From Bacteroidetes bacterium OLB11 (lineage in GTDB: Bacteria > Bacteroidota > Bacteroidia > Chitinophagales > Chitinophagaceae), in assembly GCA_001567165.1 (NCBI GenBank), contig LNFQ01000044.1:1-64000 (forward strand): a stretch of 64,000 nt of DNA, read 5' to 3'. The position numbers were made by a program, and so were the translations under genes. Positions 46,769-57,766 of this stretch are shown piece by piece. Each line of letters starts with the position of its first letter. Positions within the stretch are counted from its first letter, which is position 1. The notes below the pieces were generated by a model that saw only the letters and a list, made by a program, of their open reading frames with translations, had not been told where the DNA came from and made no database searches.

Positions 46769-48049
46769 TTAATTGGATAGTTTCTTGTAAGTATTGAATT
46801 TATAAGTAATAAAAAGAACGGTTATAATATAAGAAACTACACTTGACCATGCAGCCCCTTCAATGCTATATTTTGGAATTAAAATCGCATTTAAAATCAA
46901 GCAAACGACAAAGCCAATCAAGGAACCATATAAGTTAAATTCGATTTTTTTTATTCCTGCAAAGTAAGCACTGATACCAAAACTATACACAAAAGGAATA
47001 ATACCTATAATTAAAATTTTAATAATTTGAATACTCCTCGAAAATGCTTCTCCAAATAAAATTGGAATCAAATAAATCGAAATAAGATAGCCACCAATAC
47101 CAACAATCAATGCATATAATAAAGCCCAATTACTCACCCTTTTTGTTTTGGAAACTTTATCCTGCATTGCGTTTTCGTTAGATGAAACATAAGTATAAAG
47201 CACTGCTTGCACAGCATTTGGAAGCAACCACACGAGCTGAGCTAGGCTAACACCTAAGGAATAAATACCAATTAAATTAGAGTCATTTTGAAAATAATTT
47301 AAAAACCAAATATCCATTTTGTAGTTTAAAAACTGAATAATATTTGCCATATAAGTCAAAGCAGAAAAGGCAATCATCGGCTTAACATCATTGAAAGAAA
47401 TAGATAAAAATTTCAAATAAAATGGATTCGTATTTCGGATATGAATGAAGTAGAAAATGTATTGAATCATCGCAACCAAGAGCATAGATCCAACCACCCA
47501 AAATAAAGGCTCAATATTTGAAGAAACGAAGTTGAAAAATTTCAAGCTATATAAGAACAAAAGAGCCAGACTTCCAATGATGGTAATATATCCCGACTTA
47601 CTAAATTTATTTTCTGCAATTAAAATCGATTGTAAATATTGATTCATGCTCATCATCGATAATTGCATAAACATTACAAATGTCCAAGTGTAATTTGATT
47701 GAATAAAGTGAGGTAAAAACACTTGAATAAACTGTAAGTATCCACCAAGAATATAAAATAAAATCAGAATAGAAAACGAAACAAGTGTCACACTAAACAT
47801 GATTGGAATTGCCTTTTGAACATTCATCTTTTTGCTTGCTAAAAAATAGACAAATGCAGAAGGAATACCAAGTCCGCTAATTAATAATACAACTGCGATG
47901 AATGTATTATACAATGCGAGGTCGCCTTGCCCAAATGTCCCCAAGATTCGAGCCGTCATAATCATACAGAGAAGATTGCTGATAGTCGAAATGACTTGAG
48001 TAGAATGATTGATGATTATATTTTTTCGAAACAATGACACAAGTATCAA
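46769..48049 (-). CDS. polysaccharide flippase (MATE/MurJ-like oligosaccharide exporter)
   Basis: This protein of 426 residues has about twelve to fourteen transmembrane helices and the lipid-linked-oligosaccharide flippase pattern: ILGTFGQGDLALYNTF near residue 36, GLGIPSAFVYFLASKKM, and IYSLGVSLAQLVWLLPNAVQ. Such proteins move undecaprenyl-linked sugars across the inner membrane. No glycosyltransferase genes are next to it, which is unusual for a cluster gene. It is divergent from the deoxynucleoside kinase gene. Confidence 0.87.
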   Translation of the reverse strand: MILVSLFRKNIIINHSTQVISTISNLLCMIMTARILGTFGQGDLALYNTFIAVVLLISGLGIPSAFVYFLASKKMNVQKAIPIMFSVTLVSFSILILFYILGGYLQFIQVFLPHFIQSNYTWTFVMFMQLSMMSMNQYLQSILIAENKFSKSGYITIIGSLALLFLYSLKFFNFVSSNIEPLFWVVGSMLLVAMIQYIFYFIHIRNTNPFYLKFLSISFNDVKPMIAFSALTYMANIIQFLNYKMDIWFLNYFQNDSNLIGIYSLGVSLAQLVWLLPNAVQAVLYTYVSSNENAMQDKVSKTKRVSNWALLYALIVGIGGYLISIYLIPILFGEAFSRSIQIIKILIIGIIPFVYSFGISAYFAGIKKIEFNLYGSLIGFVVCLILNAILIPKYSIEGAAWSSVVSYIITVLFITYKFNTYKKLSN

Positions 48050-48122
48050 AATTAAAATGATAGTTTGTAATAAAAAATTAAGTATTCAAATATTCATTCA
48101 TCTTATCTTTACAAACTTCAAG

Positions 48123-48753
48123 ATGCAACATAAATTTATAACAATCGAAGGAAATATTGGTGCTGGAAAAACGACGCTTTCTCACTTATTGCAAAAGCAA
48201 CTTCAAGCAAAATTGATATTAGAGCAATTCGCTGAAAATCCCTTCTTGCCTAAGTTCTATGAAGATAAAGAAAAGTATGCCTTCCCATTAGAGCTTTCTT
48301 TTTTGGCAGACAGATACAAGCAATTAAAATCATTATTACTCAATCGCGATTTATTTTCAGAATACATAATTTCGGATTATTTATTTATTAAAAGTAAAAT
48401 GTTTGCCAAAGTCAATTTGAATGAAGATGAGTATCAACTATATGAAACGATGTTTGATATTATTTATCCCAATTTGCCAGAGCCAGACATCGTCATTTAT
48501 CTATATGCTCCCATTTCAAAACTTCAAGAAAACATAAAGAATCGAAATCGTACTTATGAGCAAAAAATACCAGAGGAATATTTGCATAATCTACACGAAG
48601 CCTATCAAACACTATTGTTAAATGGTGATTATAAAACCCTCATCGTTGATACTACCACCACCGACTTTTTTAAACAATAAAAACGATTTTGATAAGCTAC
48701 TCAAATACTTGGAAAACGATTATCCAAAAGGGAACACCTATCTTTCATTTTAA
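48123..48753 (+). CDS. deoxynucleoside kinase (frameshifted near the end)
   Basis: This salvage enzyme phosphorylates deoxynucleosides. The P-loop is EGNIGAGKTTLSHLL near residue 8, and the family motif with Glu and Arg is LSFLADRYKQLK. RNRTYEQKIPEEYL is the lid-like region. The start at 48123 (MQHKFITIEG) is chosen over an in-frame start at 48009 because the added residues are not conserved. Removing one T from the run at 48666-48671 extends the C-terminus by about 24 residues (DFDKLLKYLENDYPKG) to about 209 residues, closer to the family. Confidence 0.9.
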
Positions 48754-48795
48754 TTTTTTGAAAAACTTTAACTCATAAAAATAAACTCAAGTTTA

Positions 48796-48803
48796 TAATT
48801 TTG
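48796..48803 (+). promoter_or_regulatory. -7 promoter element of the MoxR/Bat genes
   Basis: TAATTTTG matches TAnnTTTG 19 bases before the ATG of the MoxR-type ATPase at 48823. No well-spaced -33 TTTG was seen. Confidence 0.4.
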
Positions 48804-48822
48804 GGCTTTCAATTTTTTCATT

Positions 48823-49824
48823 ATGGAAAATACATCCGTTGACATCAGACTGCTTAATGAACGCATTCATCAGAAAAGTAGCTTTATTGAACTATTAAAT
48901 TTAGAATTAAGCAAATCAATCGTTGGACAAAAATATATGATAGAAAGGTTGCTTATTGGGCTACTTTCTCAAGGTCATGTATTGTTGGAAGGGGTACCAG
49001 GGCTTGCCAAAACTTTAGCCATCAAATCACTGTCACAAGCTATTCAAGGGAAATTTTCAAGAATACAATTTACACCTGATTTGTTGCCTGCCGATGTGAT
49101 AGGAACGATGATTTACAATCAACAGGCTAACCAATTTCAGGTAAAAAAAGGACCTATTTTTGCAAATTTTATTTTGGCTGATGAAATCAATCGTGCCCCA
49201 GCAAAAGTGCAAAGTGCTTTATTGGAAGCCATGCAAGAAAAGCAAATTACCATTGGCGAAAATACGTTTAAACTAGATGAACCTTTTCTTGTATTAGCAA
49301 CTCAAAATCCAATTGAGCAAGAAGGCACCTACACATTGCCAGAAGCACAAGTCGATCGATTTATGTTGAAAGTAATCATAAACTATCCTCAAATGGAAGA
49401 GGAACGTATGATTATTCGACAAAATATAAATCCTCAAGCACAATCAAAAATAAATCCAATAGTCAGCCCGCAAGAAATATTAGAAGCCAGAGAACTAGTG
49501 AGAGAAGTTTATATGGATGAAAAAATCGAAAAGTATATTTTAGATATTGTCTTTGCTTCTCGTGAACCGGAAAAATATAAACTAGCAAAACTGAAACCAT
49601 TGATTAGCTATGGTGCTTCTCCGAGAGCTAGCATCAATTTAGCAATGGCATCCAAAGCATATGCATTTATCAAGCGACGTGGCTATGTCATTCCCGAAGA
49701 TGTGCGAGCTATTTGCATGGATGTGATGCGTCATCGTATTGGCATCACCTACGAAGCGGAGGCTGAAAATATGAATAGCGAAATGATTGTCAATGAAATT
49801 CTCAATGCAGTAGAAGTTCCTTAA
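48823..49824 (+). CDS. MoxR-family AAA+ ATPase
   Basis: The 333-residue AAA_3 ATPase has Walker A GVPGLAKTLAIKSL near residue 60, Walker B FILADEINRAPAKVQSAL, and the sensor motif LVLATQNPIEQEGTYTLPEAQ, all hallmarks of the MoxR family. MoxR proteins act as chaperones that mature or insert metal cofactors with VWA partners. It heads the operon with DUF58, BatD-like and BatA genes. The gap of 45 bases to DUF58 is short. Confidence 0.95.
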   Translation: MENTSVDIRLLNERIHQKSSFIELLNLELSKSIVGQKYMIERLLIGLLSQGHVLLEGVPGLAKTLAIKSLSQAIQGKFSRIQFTPDLLPADVIGTMIYNQQANQFQVKKGPIFANFILADEINRAPAKVQSALLEAMQEKQITIGENTFKLDEPFLVLATQNPIEQEGTYTLPEAQVDRFMLKVIINYPQMEEERMIIRQNINPQAQSKINPIVSPQEILEARELVREVYMDEKIEKYILDIVFASREPEKYKLAKLKPLISYGASPRASINLAMASKAYAFIKRRGYVIPEDVRAICMDVMRHRIGITYEAEAENMNSEMIVNEILNAVEVP

Positions 49825-49869
49825 TCAATTTCGGCAGAAGCCACTTTGAAATGAATCAAATTAGACTAA

Positions 49870-50746
49870 ATGACAACAAACGATATTTTCAAAAAAGTAA
49901 GAGCAATCGAAATCAAAACCAGAGGTCTGACAAACCATATCTTTGGTGGTGAGTATCATAGTGCTTTCAAGGGAAGAGGAATGAACTTTAGTGAAGTAAG
50001 AGAATACTCTTTTGGGGATGATGTGCGGAATATCGATTGGAATGTTACTGCCCGTTTTCGCTCACCCTATATTAAAATTTTTGAAGAAGAAAGAGAGTTG
50101 GTTTTGATGCTGGTTGTTGACATTAGTTCCAGTACTTTATTTGGAGTCAATGAGCGAACTAAAAGAGATTTAATGACAGAACTGTCGGCTGTTTTAGCTT
50201 TTAGTGCTATTTCCAATAATGATAAAGTGGGCATTCTATTTTTTAGTGATAAAAATTGAAAAATACATACCACCTAAAAAAGGAAAATCGCATATATTAC
50301 TAATAATTCGTGAGCTGTTGATGATAAAGCCGGTTCAAAATGCACAAACAGATATTAGTGTTGCATTAAAATTTTTGAACAATATTATGAAAAAAAGGAC
50401 TATCACCTTTTTGATGTCTGACTTTGTTGACAAAGGCTATGAATCAGCACTTCAGCTGGCTTCTAAAAAGCATGATATTGTGGGGATACATGTATATGAT
50501 AAAGCCGATTGTCTGTTGGAAAATGTAGGACTCATTTATTTAGAAGACAGTGAAACGCATGAAATGAAATGGATAGATACTTCTTCTACTTCTTTTCAAA
50601 AAAAATATAAAGGGCAGTTTGATGAAATAGAAAATCAAACAAAAGGATATTTTTCAAAAAGCAATGCATCTTATATGCCCATTCGCACTGATGAAAATTA
50701 TGTCAAATCATTAAAAATATTTTTTAAATCAAGAACCAAAAAGTAA
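49870..50746 (+). CDS. DUF58 domain protein (frameshifted)
   Basis: DUF58 proteins are VWA-like partners of MoxR. The N-terminus contains GGEYHSAFKGRGMNFSEV, DDVRNIDWNVTARF and LMLVVDISSSTLFG, the DUF58 core. The frame breaks in the A run at 50251-50255; removing one base joins SDK with IEKYIPPKKGK and the remainder (RTITFLMSDFVDKGYESAL) to give about 291 residues. The stop overlaps the BatD-like start (TAATG) by 1 base, so the genes are coupled. Confidence 0.9.
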
Positions 50747-51687
50747 TGAAAAGAAAGCTGCTTTTATCGATTTTTCTTGTTTTGACAAAAAATGGTATTT
50801 TCTCAAAATGTAAATATCAAAAACGACGATTGATACAGCACAAATCATCATTGGAGACCCTATTCAACTCACGCTCAAAGCAACTTTTGACCCACAAAAT
50901 TTTATCATCCATCTACCTCATATCGATGATACCTTCAATCATTTTGAAGTCGTGGAAATTCAAAAAAACAGACACCACGCAAGCTGGAAATCTTTCAACG
51001 ATAATTCAAAAAATAACCATTACAAATTTTGATTCAGGTGCTTGGTACATTCCCGTTTTAGAATATAAAATTTCTCCTTTGAATGGCACGAATCCTTACA
51101 TAATGCATTCTGATTCTATTCGAGTACAAGTGCAAACGATTGCTGCTGATACTAGCAAACCTTTTAAACCCATTTTTGGCATTCGTGAGGTCAATCGTCC
51201 CATTGCACAAATCATTCAATACATTTTGATTGGACTCATTGCATTAGCCACTATTTTATTTTTGATTTATTATTTAAGAAAAAAAGCAAAACAAAAAGGA
51301 CCCAAACCAAAACCACTTGAGCCAACATTGCTTCCTCATGAAAAAGCATTGAAACAGATAAATCATTTGAAAGCAGAAAATGCATGGCAAAACCAAAATC
51401 AAAAACAATATTTTACTGATTTGACCGATGTCGTAAGAACCTATTTGGAAGAACAATTTCAAATTGATAGTTTTGAAAAAACGAGTGCTGAAATCATTTC
51501 ACAAGTTAAAAAAGTCAAAGCACTATCCACTAGCAGACAAGCATTGAGAAATTTATTAGAACTAGCTGATGTCGTGAAATTTGCAAAAGGAAAACCAACT
51601 GAAGATGAGTGTTTGCAGACATTAGAGCAAAGCATACAAATCATTATTGAATCATATAAAAAAGTAAAACCCATTGAAGAACCTTAA
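50746..51687 (+). CDS. BatD-like membrane protein (three compensating indels)
   Basis: This membrane protein belongs to the aerotolerance (Bat) module. The raw frame looks open, but residues about 15-73 are out of frame. Removing one A each at 50787-50792, 50819-50823 and 50962-50968 restores a leader ending in KMVFSQ and an Ig-like N-domain (NVNIKTTIDTAQIIIGDPIQ). A stable region with FDSGAWYIPVLEY, one transmembrane segment (about residues 160-180) and a cytoplasmic tail follow. Length is about 312. Three net insertions hide the break, so ORF finders would accept the wrong N-terminus. Confidence 0.75.
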   Translation: MKRKLLLSIFLVLTKNGIFSKCKYQKRRLIQHKSSLETLFNSRSKQLLTHKILSSIYLISMIPSIILKSWKFKKTDTTQAGNLSTIIQKITITNFDSGAWYIPVLEYKISPLNGTNPYIMHSDSIRVQVQTIAADTSKPFKPIFGIREVNRPIAQIIQYILIGLIALATILFLIYYLRKKAKQKGPKPKPLEPTLLPHEKALKQINHLKAENAWQNQNQKQYFTDLTDVVRTYLEEQFQIDSFEKTSAEIISQVKKVKALSTSRQALRNLLELADVVKFAKGKPTEDECLQTLEQSIQIIIESYKKVKPIEEP

Positions 51688-52701
51688 ATGAATTATTTTG
51701 ATTTTGCCCATATAACTTTTGCACAACCGCATTTTTTTTGGCTGCTTTTGCTGCTTCCGGTCATGCTTTATTGGACATATTTTTCTAAACGAAAAAAAGA
51801 AAATTCCTTCACCGTCACTTCAATTCATTCTTTGGGAAAAATAAATGAAACTTTTAAAATTAAAGTCAGAAAATTTCTACCAATCTTAAGAGTTTTAGCT
51901 ATCCTTTTTTTGATTATTGCACTCGCAAGACCACAAAGTAGTAATATCAATGAAACTATCCATAATGAAGGGATTGATATTGTTTTAAGTATGGATATTT
52001 CGGGGAGTATGTTGGCACAGGACTTTAAACCAAATCGCATCGAAGCTGCCAAAAAAGTAGCTTCTGATTTTGTAATCAATCGCCCTACTGATCGAATAGG
52101 ATTAGTGATTTTTTCTGGAGAAAGTTTCACACAATGCCCTCTCACTACTGACCAAAATACATTGCTCGAACAAATCAAACATGTGAAAAGTGGTTTGCTC
52201 GAAGATGGTACTGCCATTGGAATGGGTTTAGCAACAGCAGTGGAACGATTAAGAAATAGCAAGGCAAAAAGTAAAATTATTATTCTAATGACTGATGGTG
52301 TCAATAACACCGGATTGATTGACCCTATCACAGCATTGGAAATCGCCAAAGCCTTTAAAATAAGAGTTTACACCATTGGAATTGGTACTATGGGAACAGC
52401 ACCATATCCTATTCAAGATCAATTTGGAAATACAACACTGCAACAAATGCCGGTGCAAATTGATGAAGCTCTCATGCAAAAAATTTCTAAAGAAACTGCC
52501 GGAAAATATTTTCGAGCAACCGACAATAAATCACTCGAAAAAATTTATCAAGAAATTGATAAATTGGAAAAAACAAAAATTGAAATGAATACGTTCAAAC
52601 GTTATGTGGACTTATATTTTCCCTACCTCATTTTTGGTTTATGCTTGTTAGTAACTGAGCAACTGTTAAAATATTTGTATGTGAAATCAATTCATGATTA
52701 A
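51688..52701 (+). CDS. batA: BatA VWA-domain membrane protein
   Basis: The 337-residue protein has two N-terminal membrane segments and a VWA domain with the MIDAS motif DISGSM near residue 103, then TDRIGLVIFSGESFTQCPLT and ILMTDGVNNTG. A C-terminal transmembrane segment ends it. In Bacteroides fragilis the Bat proteins were named for aerotolerance. It starts immediately after the BatD-like stop. The usual next genes (batB, batC) are missing downstream. Confidence 0.93.
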   Translation: MNYFDFAHITFAQPHFFWLLLLLPVMLYWTYFSKRKKENSFTVTSIHSLGKINETFKIKVRKFLPILRVLAILFLIIALARPQSSNINETIHNEGIDIVLSMDISGSMLAQDFKPNRIEAAKKVASDFVINRPTDRIGLVIFSGESFTQCPLTTDQNTLLEQIKHVKSGLLEDGTAIGMGLATAVERLRNSKAKSKIIILMTDGVNNTGLIDPITALEIAKAFKIRVYTIGIGTMGTAPYPIQDQFGNTTLQQMPVQIDEALMQKISKETAGKYFRATDNKSLEKIYQEIDKLEKTKIEMNTFKRYVDLYFPYLIFGLCLLVTEQLLKYLYVKSIHD

Positions 52702-52813
52702 ATTTATTTATCAGCCATTCTAACCTTTCGCAATATTTAGATACCTCTTAACAATTTGACCGCTCTGTTTTGAATTGATGTATATTGATATTTGTAACTT
52801 TGCTAGAATTTTT

Positions 52814-55296
52814 ATGAAATATTATTTAAGCATTTTTTATTCTTTTCTTTACTTATTCTCTCTTTGCACAAACAGCAACAATTCAAGGAGTCATTTTAGA
52901 TAATCAATCAAATCAGCCCATTGATTTTGCAACTATTACTTTAAAAGAAAATAAACAAAACGGAAAACTAATTGGAACTAAATCAAACTCGGATGGAAAA
53001 TTTCAGATTCAACAAGTTCCTTATGGCACATACACGCTCAATGCAACATCAATCGGTTATACACCCAAAACAATCAATAAAATTGTAGTGGATAAACCAA
53101 CCATTCAATTAGGAAATTTGATTTTAACATCAAAAAGCAAAGAGCTGAAAGATGTGGTGATAACAGCAACGAAAAAAGAGATTGAAATGAGTATTGATAA
53201 AAAAAACGTTCAATGTTGACAAAAACATAACAGCGGTTGGAGGCACAGCAGAAGATATCCTTAGAAATGTACCTTCGGTAAGTGTGGATCTTGACGGAAA
53301 TGTGAGCTTGAGAGGAAAAGACGGAGTGAATTTACTAGTGGACGGGAAACCATCTTCTATGTTTGGAAATGATGTCGCCACTGCTTTACAAAATATACCG
53401 GCTGCTAGTATTGAAAGTGTTGAAGTCATTACAAATCCTTCTTCCAAATACGAAGCACAAGGAATGAATGGAATCGTCAATATTATTTTGAAAAAAGATA
53501 GGAAAGCAGGCTATAATGGAATGATAACTTTGGGTGCTGCTACGCCTTTTCGTATCAATGGTGGAATCAATCTAAATGCAAATGTTGGAAAGTGGAATGT
53601 GTTTTTTAATGCAAATGGGAGATATTCAAACACATGGGAGGAAACCAAAAATGACAGAGATAATTATAGCAATGATTATACATTTAGTTCATTTATTCAT
53701 AACGATCGAGTTCCAAAAAGTGGCTTTGGGAATTTTGGAATCGAATATAATATGAATAAAAATGATAAGATTTCTTTTTCTCAAAGTGTATTTTATGCTA
53801 GTAGAGATGGAAATCAAAAAATGACGATATTAGAACAAAGAAATTTTGAAGATATAATTTCAAAACAAATTAGAGATAATCAATACACTGGAAGCCCTTT
53901 GAATGGAACTAGTAACTTACAATATAAACACCTTGGCAAAAATCCAAATGAAGAGTTAAATATCGAGCTCAATTACAGTCAAGGAAGATATCTAAGGTCA
54001 AGTCATTTTGAAACTTCATTGTATGATAGTAGTTTGAATTTTATAAATAGTTATACTCAAAAAAATCCAATCAATGGGCACAATTGGAATGGAACTTTTC
54101 AAATAGATTATACTCGCTCAATTTCTAAAAATATGAGACTTGATATTGGTGAAAAAAGCTATTACAATAACTTCAAATCAGAAAATAATCCAACAATTCA
54201 ATACTTAAATCAACCTGAAATCGTAGAAAACATATTAGTCAATCATTACAATTTTAACCAACAAGTTCATGGAATATATACCAACATTGCTTCTCAATTT
54301 AAAAATACTGGAATCCAATTAGGTTTGCGTGGTGAATACTTCGATTTGAAAGGGACCGTTTATCAATATAATGCGAACGTGAGTAATAGCTATTTAGGGC
54401 TATTTCCAACATTATTCTTAACTCAAAAACTATCATCAAACCAAGATATAAATTTCAATTATTCAAGAAGAGTTAACAGGCCTAGTTTCTTTCAGTTAAT
54501 ACCATATATTGATGTGTCAAATCCACAAGATACGAGTGCGGGTAACCCCAATTTAAAACAAGAATATATTCATTCATTTGAATTAGGATACAGCCAACAA
54601 TATAATAAAAATGATATGTTGATGGTGAATGTATATTTTCAAAAAACAGATAATCTCATTCAGCGTTATCGAAGATTTAATAATGATGGAACAACATTTT
54701 CGCAAAACCAAAATGTCGCTTTTGGAAATACATACGGGTTAGAAATCACTAATAGAGTGAATATATTGCCTTGGTGGGATGCCACTGCAAACGTGAATAT
54801 ATTTCGAAATATTATTGAAGGAAAAAATATTGACGCCAACTTGAATACAAAAGGGTTTGGAGGCTTTATCAAATTGATAAATAATGCAAAATTACCTTAT
54901 GGAATCAGCACGCAGCTTATCACAAATTATTATGCAACGACTATCGTTTCACAAGGCACAATTGAGCCTTATGGAAATATTGACTTAGCAATTAAAAGAA
55001 ATTTTTTTAAAAATATGATTAGCCTCACCATAAATGCAAATGATATTCTAAACACGCTTAAAACAAAAACAATTTATAACTTATATCCACTCTATAATCA
55101 AGAAGTTTTAAGAAAAAATCAAACAAGAAGTTTGGGGGTAAACTTGCAAATCCGATTCGGAAATAAATCTCAAAAACCATTATTAGATAATTTTAAAAAG
55201 AGTGGAAAAAAAGATAAGCTAATTGAAAAAAATAGAGAAGAAAACTTGAAAAAGGAGATGGTGGAGATGATAGTCAGTAATATTTATCAACGTTAA
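52814..55296 (+). CDS. TonB-dependent receptor with CarboxypepD_reg domain (frameshifted)
   Basis: Reconstructed, the protein of about 826 residues has a leader (LFAQ), a CarboxypepD_reg-like domain (IQGVILDNQSNQPIDFATI, then VPYGTYTLNATSIGYTP), a plug (GTAEDILRNVPSVSVDLDGN, LLVDGKPSSMFG) and an outer-membrane beta-barrel. The breaks are an extra T in the run at 52833-52838 and an extra A at 53199-53206. The barrel frame alone begins inside the plug. Receptors of this type take up large substrates; the substrate is not predictable. The DUF5686 gene follows 13 bases later. Confidence 0.87.
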
Positions 55297-55309
55297 GTGA
55301 ATGCGTTTT

Positions 55310-57760
55310 ATGAAAATTTATATTGTCATTTTTATTACCACATTTGTATTTGTTTTAAATATAAATGCTCAGCAATATATTCTAAAAGGCAAGGTGACTG
55401 ATGCAAATATGGACCCTTTAAGTTTTGTCACAGTTCAAGTCAAAGGTTTACAAATAGGCACTCACACAGATGATAAAGGAAATTATCAATTTCAATTAGA
55501 GGAGGGTGAATATGAGTTAGTATTTTCGATGTTAGGGTATCAAAAGGTGAGTATTAAAACAATTTTAAAAAAAAGACACCAGACCTCAAAAATGTTATTT
55601 TGGCTAATCATGACAATAGTTTGAATGAAGTCAAAATTATTACATTTAGAAAAGATAAAGCAGAGGATCTGATTAAAAAATGTTATCAAACAAAAAGAAA
55701 ATTTTTTAAAGCAAGCTAACACCTATTCAACCAATGTTTACATCAGAGCTACTGAAGAAAATGAGGTCACAATGAAGAGGAAAAAGAAAATGAATTTATC
55801 AGATTCTGCTATGGCGATATTGGAAAGCAAACTGCCACAAATGGCTATGACAGAGGTTTACCTAAAGCTAGATTATGCCTATCCCAACAAAATAAAAGAA
55901 AAAAGAATGGGCGTGAAAAATAGAGGCAATACAGAAAATTTATTTTTTTTGAGCACTACTAATGGCGATTTTAGTTTGTATCATAACTTGATTAAATTGC
56001 CTGCTCTATCCCAAGTTCCAATGCTTTCTCCAATAAGCTACAGCGGACTGGTTGCTTATAAATACAAAACCTTGTCTATCCAAAAAAAGGATAATTATAC
56101 CCTTTATCGAATTTCATTTACACCTACTAAAATGAGTAATGCCACTATTGAAGGAGAAGTGCAAATAGTGGATACAAGCTGGGCTATTATTGAATCTCGA
56201 TTCACGATTCCTAAATATCACATGCCGGAATATGATTATTTTGAAGCCAATATAAAATATGATTTTGTGGATGAAAAAGCGTGGTTGCCTACTCGTCAAG
56301 AATTTAATTATCTTACTAAAGTAGGAAATAATAAATCTTCAGGAAGAACAGTTGCTATTTATGAGAACTATGTCATCGACACTACATTCTCTAAAAAATA
56401 TTTCAACAATGAAATCAGTAGCACCACTTTAGAAGCCTATCATCAAGATTCTAACTTCTGGAATCAGTCGAGGAAAGAGCCTTTCACAGAAAATGAAATT
56501 CGATTTATTCAAAAAAATGATAGTATTTTAAGTGTTCAAAATTCTAAAGAATATTTAGACTCGATTGACAAAGCAAGAAATAAAGTGACAATCATGCGTG
56601 TGCTGTTTTTAGGTGTTGAAAATTATTATCGAAAAAAAGAAAGGAGCTGGTATTTTGCTCCATTGATCTCTACTTACCGCCCCTTGCTTCCTGGCGGATC
56701 TAGAGTAGGAGGCACTTTTGGATTTACAAAGCGTTTTGAAAATAAAACAAGTGTCAGAACAAATGTTGATTTGACTTATGGTTGGAATAATCAAGATATT
56801 ATGGGAACCATCAACTTTCAACATATATACAATCCTTTTTCTCAAGGATATTATGTGGTGAATTTTGGTAAAACTTTCGACTTGGTTTTTTCTGGAGATG
56901 CATGGGTCAATCTTTTTAGAAGAAGTAATTTTTATATTAAAAAAACACTTGAAGTTGAGCATGGACTTGAACTAATGAATGGATTGGTTTTGCGTAATAA
57001 TCTTGAGTTTTCAAGACGTGAACCTTTGACTTCTCTTAACCTGACTCGCAAGTATGATTCATTACTCAATTTCGATAATGATCCGATTGATTTTGACCCA
57101 TATAATGCCCTGTATGCTTCTATTCAATTAGAGTACACTCCTTTCCAACTCTATATTCGAGAGCCTCGTCAAAAAATTATTTTAGGTTCAAAATACCCTA
57201 CTTTTTATTTAAAATGGAGAAAGGGTATTCCTAATATTTTTAACAGTAGTATCCAATTTGATTATCTAGAATTTGGATTGTTTCAAAAGCTGAAACTCGG
57301 GCTGGCTGGCATTTCGCAGTATCAATTGTATTCGGGAGAGTTTGTTAATTATGCTCAATTGAAATATATTGATTATAAATTTATCAGCAGAGGAAACCCC
57401 TTTTTCTTTAATAATCCTTTGCGAAGTTTTCAAGCATTAGATTCTACTTTCCCAATTTTCAAACGATATTATGAAGGCCATTATTTACATCAGTTCAATG
57501 GAGCTATTATCAATAAAATTCCTTTCATTAAGCAATTGAATATTTTAGAAGTTGCAGGTGGAGGAATCTTGTTTGTTCCTGAAAGAAAATTGAATTATGT
57601 GGAAGCCTATGTTGGTATAGAAAAAATTATTAGAATATGGAGAGAACGTTTTAAGATTGGTTTTTATGCTGTTGGAAGTTTAGCCAATAAATATAATAAT
57701 CCATATCAATTTAAAATCGGATTAGACCAATTTAATAAACGAACGAATAGTTGGTATTAA
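55310..57760 (+). CDS. DUF5686 outer-membrane protein with CarboxypepD_reg domain (frameshifted)
   Basis: About 816 residues in the reconstructed frame: a signal peptide (VLNINAQ), a CarboxypepD_reg-like domain (LKGKVTDANMDPLSFVTVQV, GDYQF-like GNYQFQLEEGEYEL), a linker, and the DUF5686 beta-barrel domain with RGNTENLFFLST, STYRPLLPGGSRVGGTFGFT and the C-terminal region. The breaks are a missing A at 55567-55574 and an extra A at 55675-55680, which cancel in frame. It is co-oriented with the TonB receptor and probably acts with it in the outer membrane. Confidence 0.85.
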
Positions 57761-57766
57761 AGTTAT

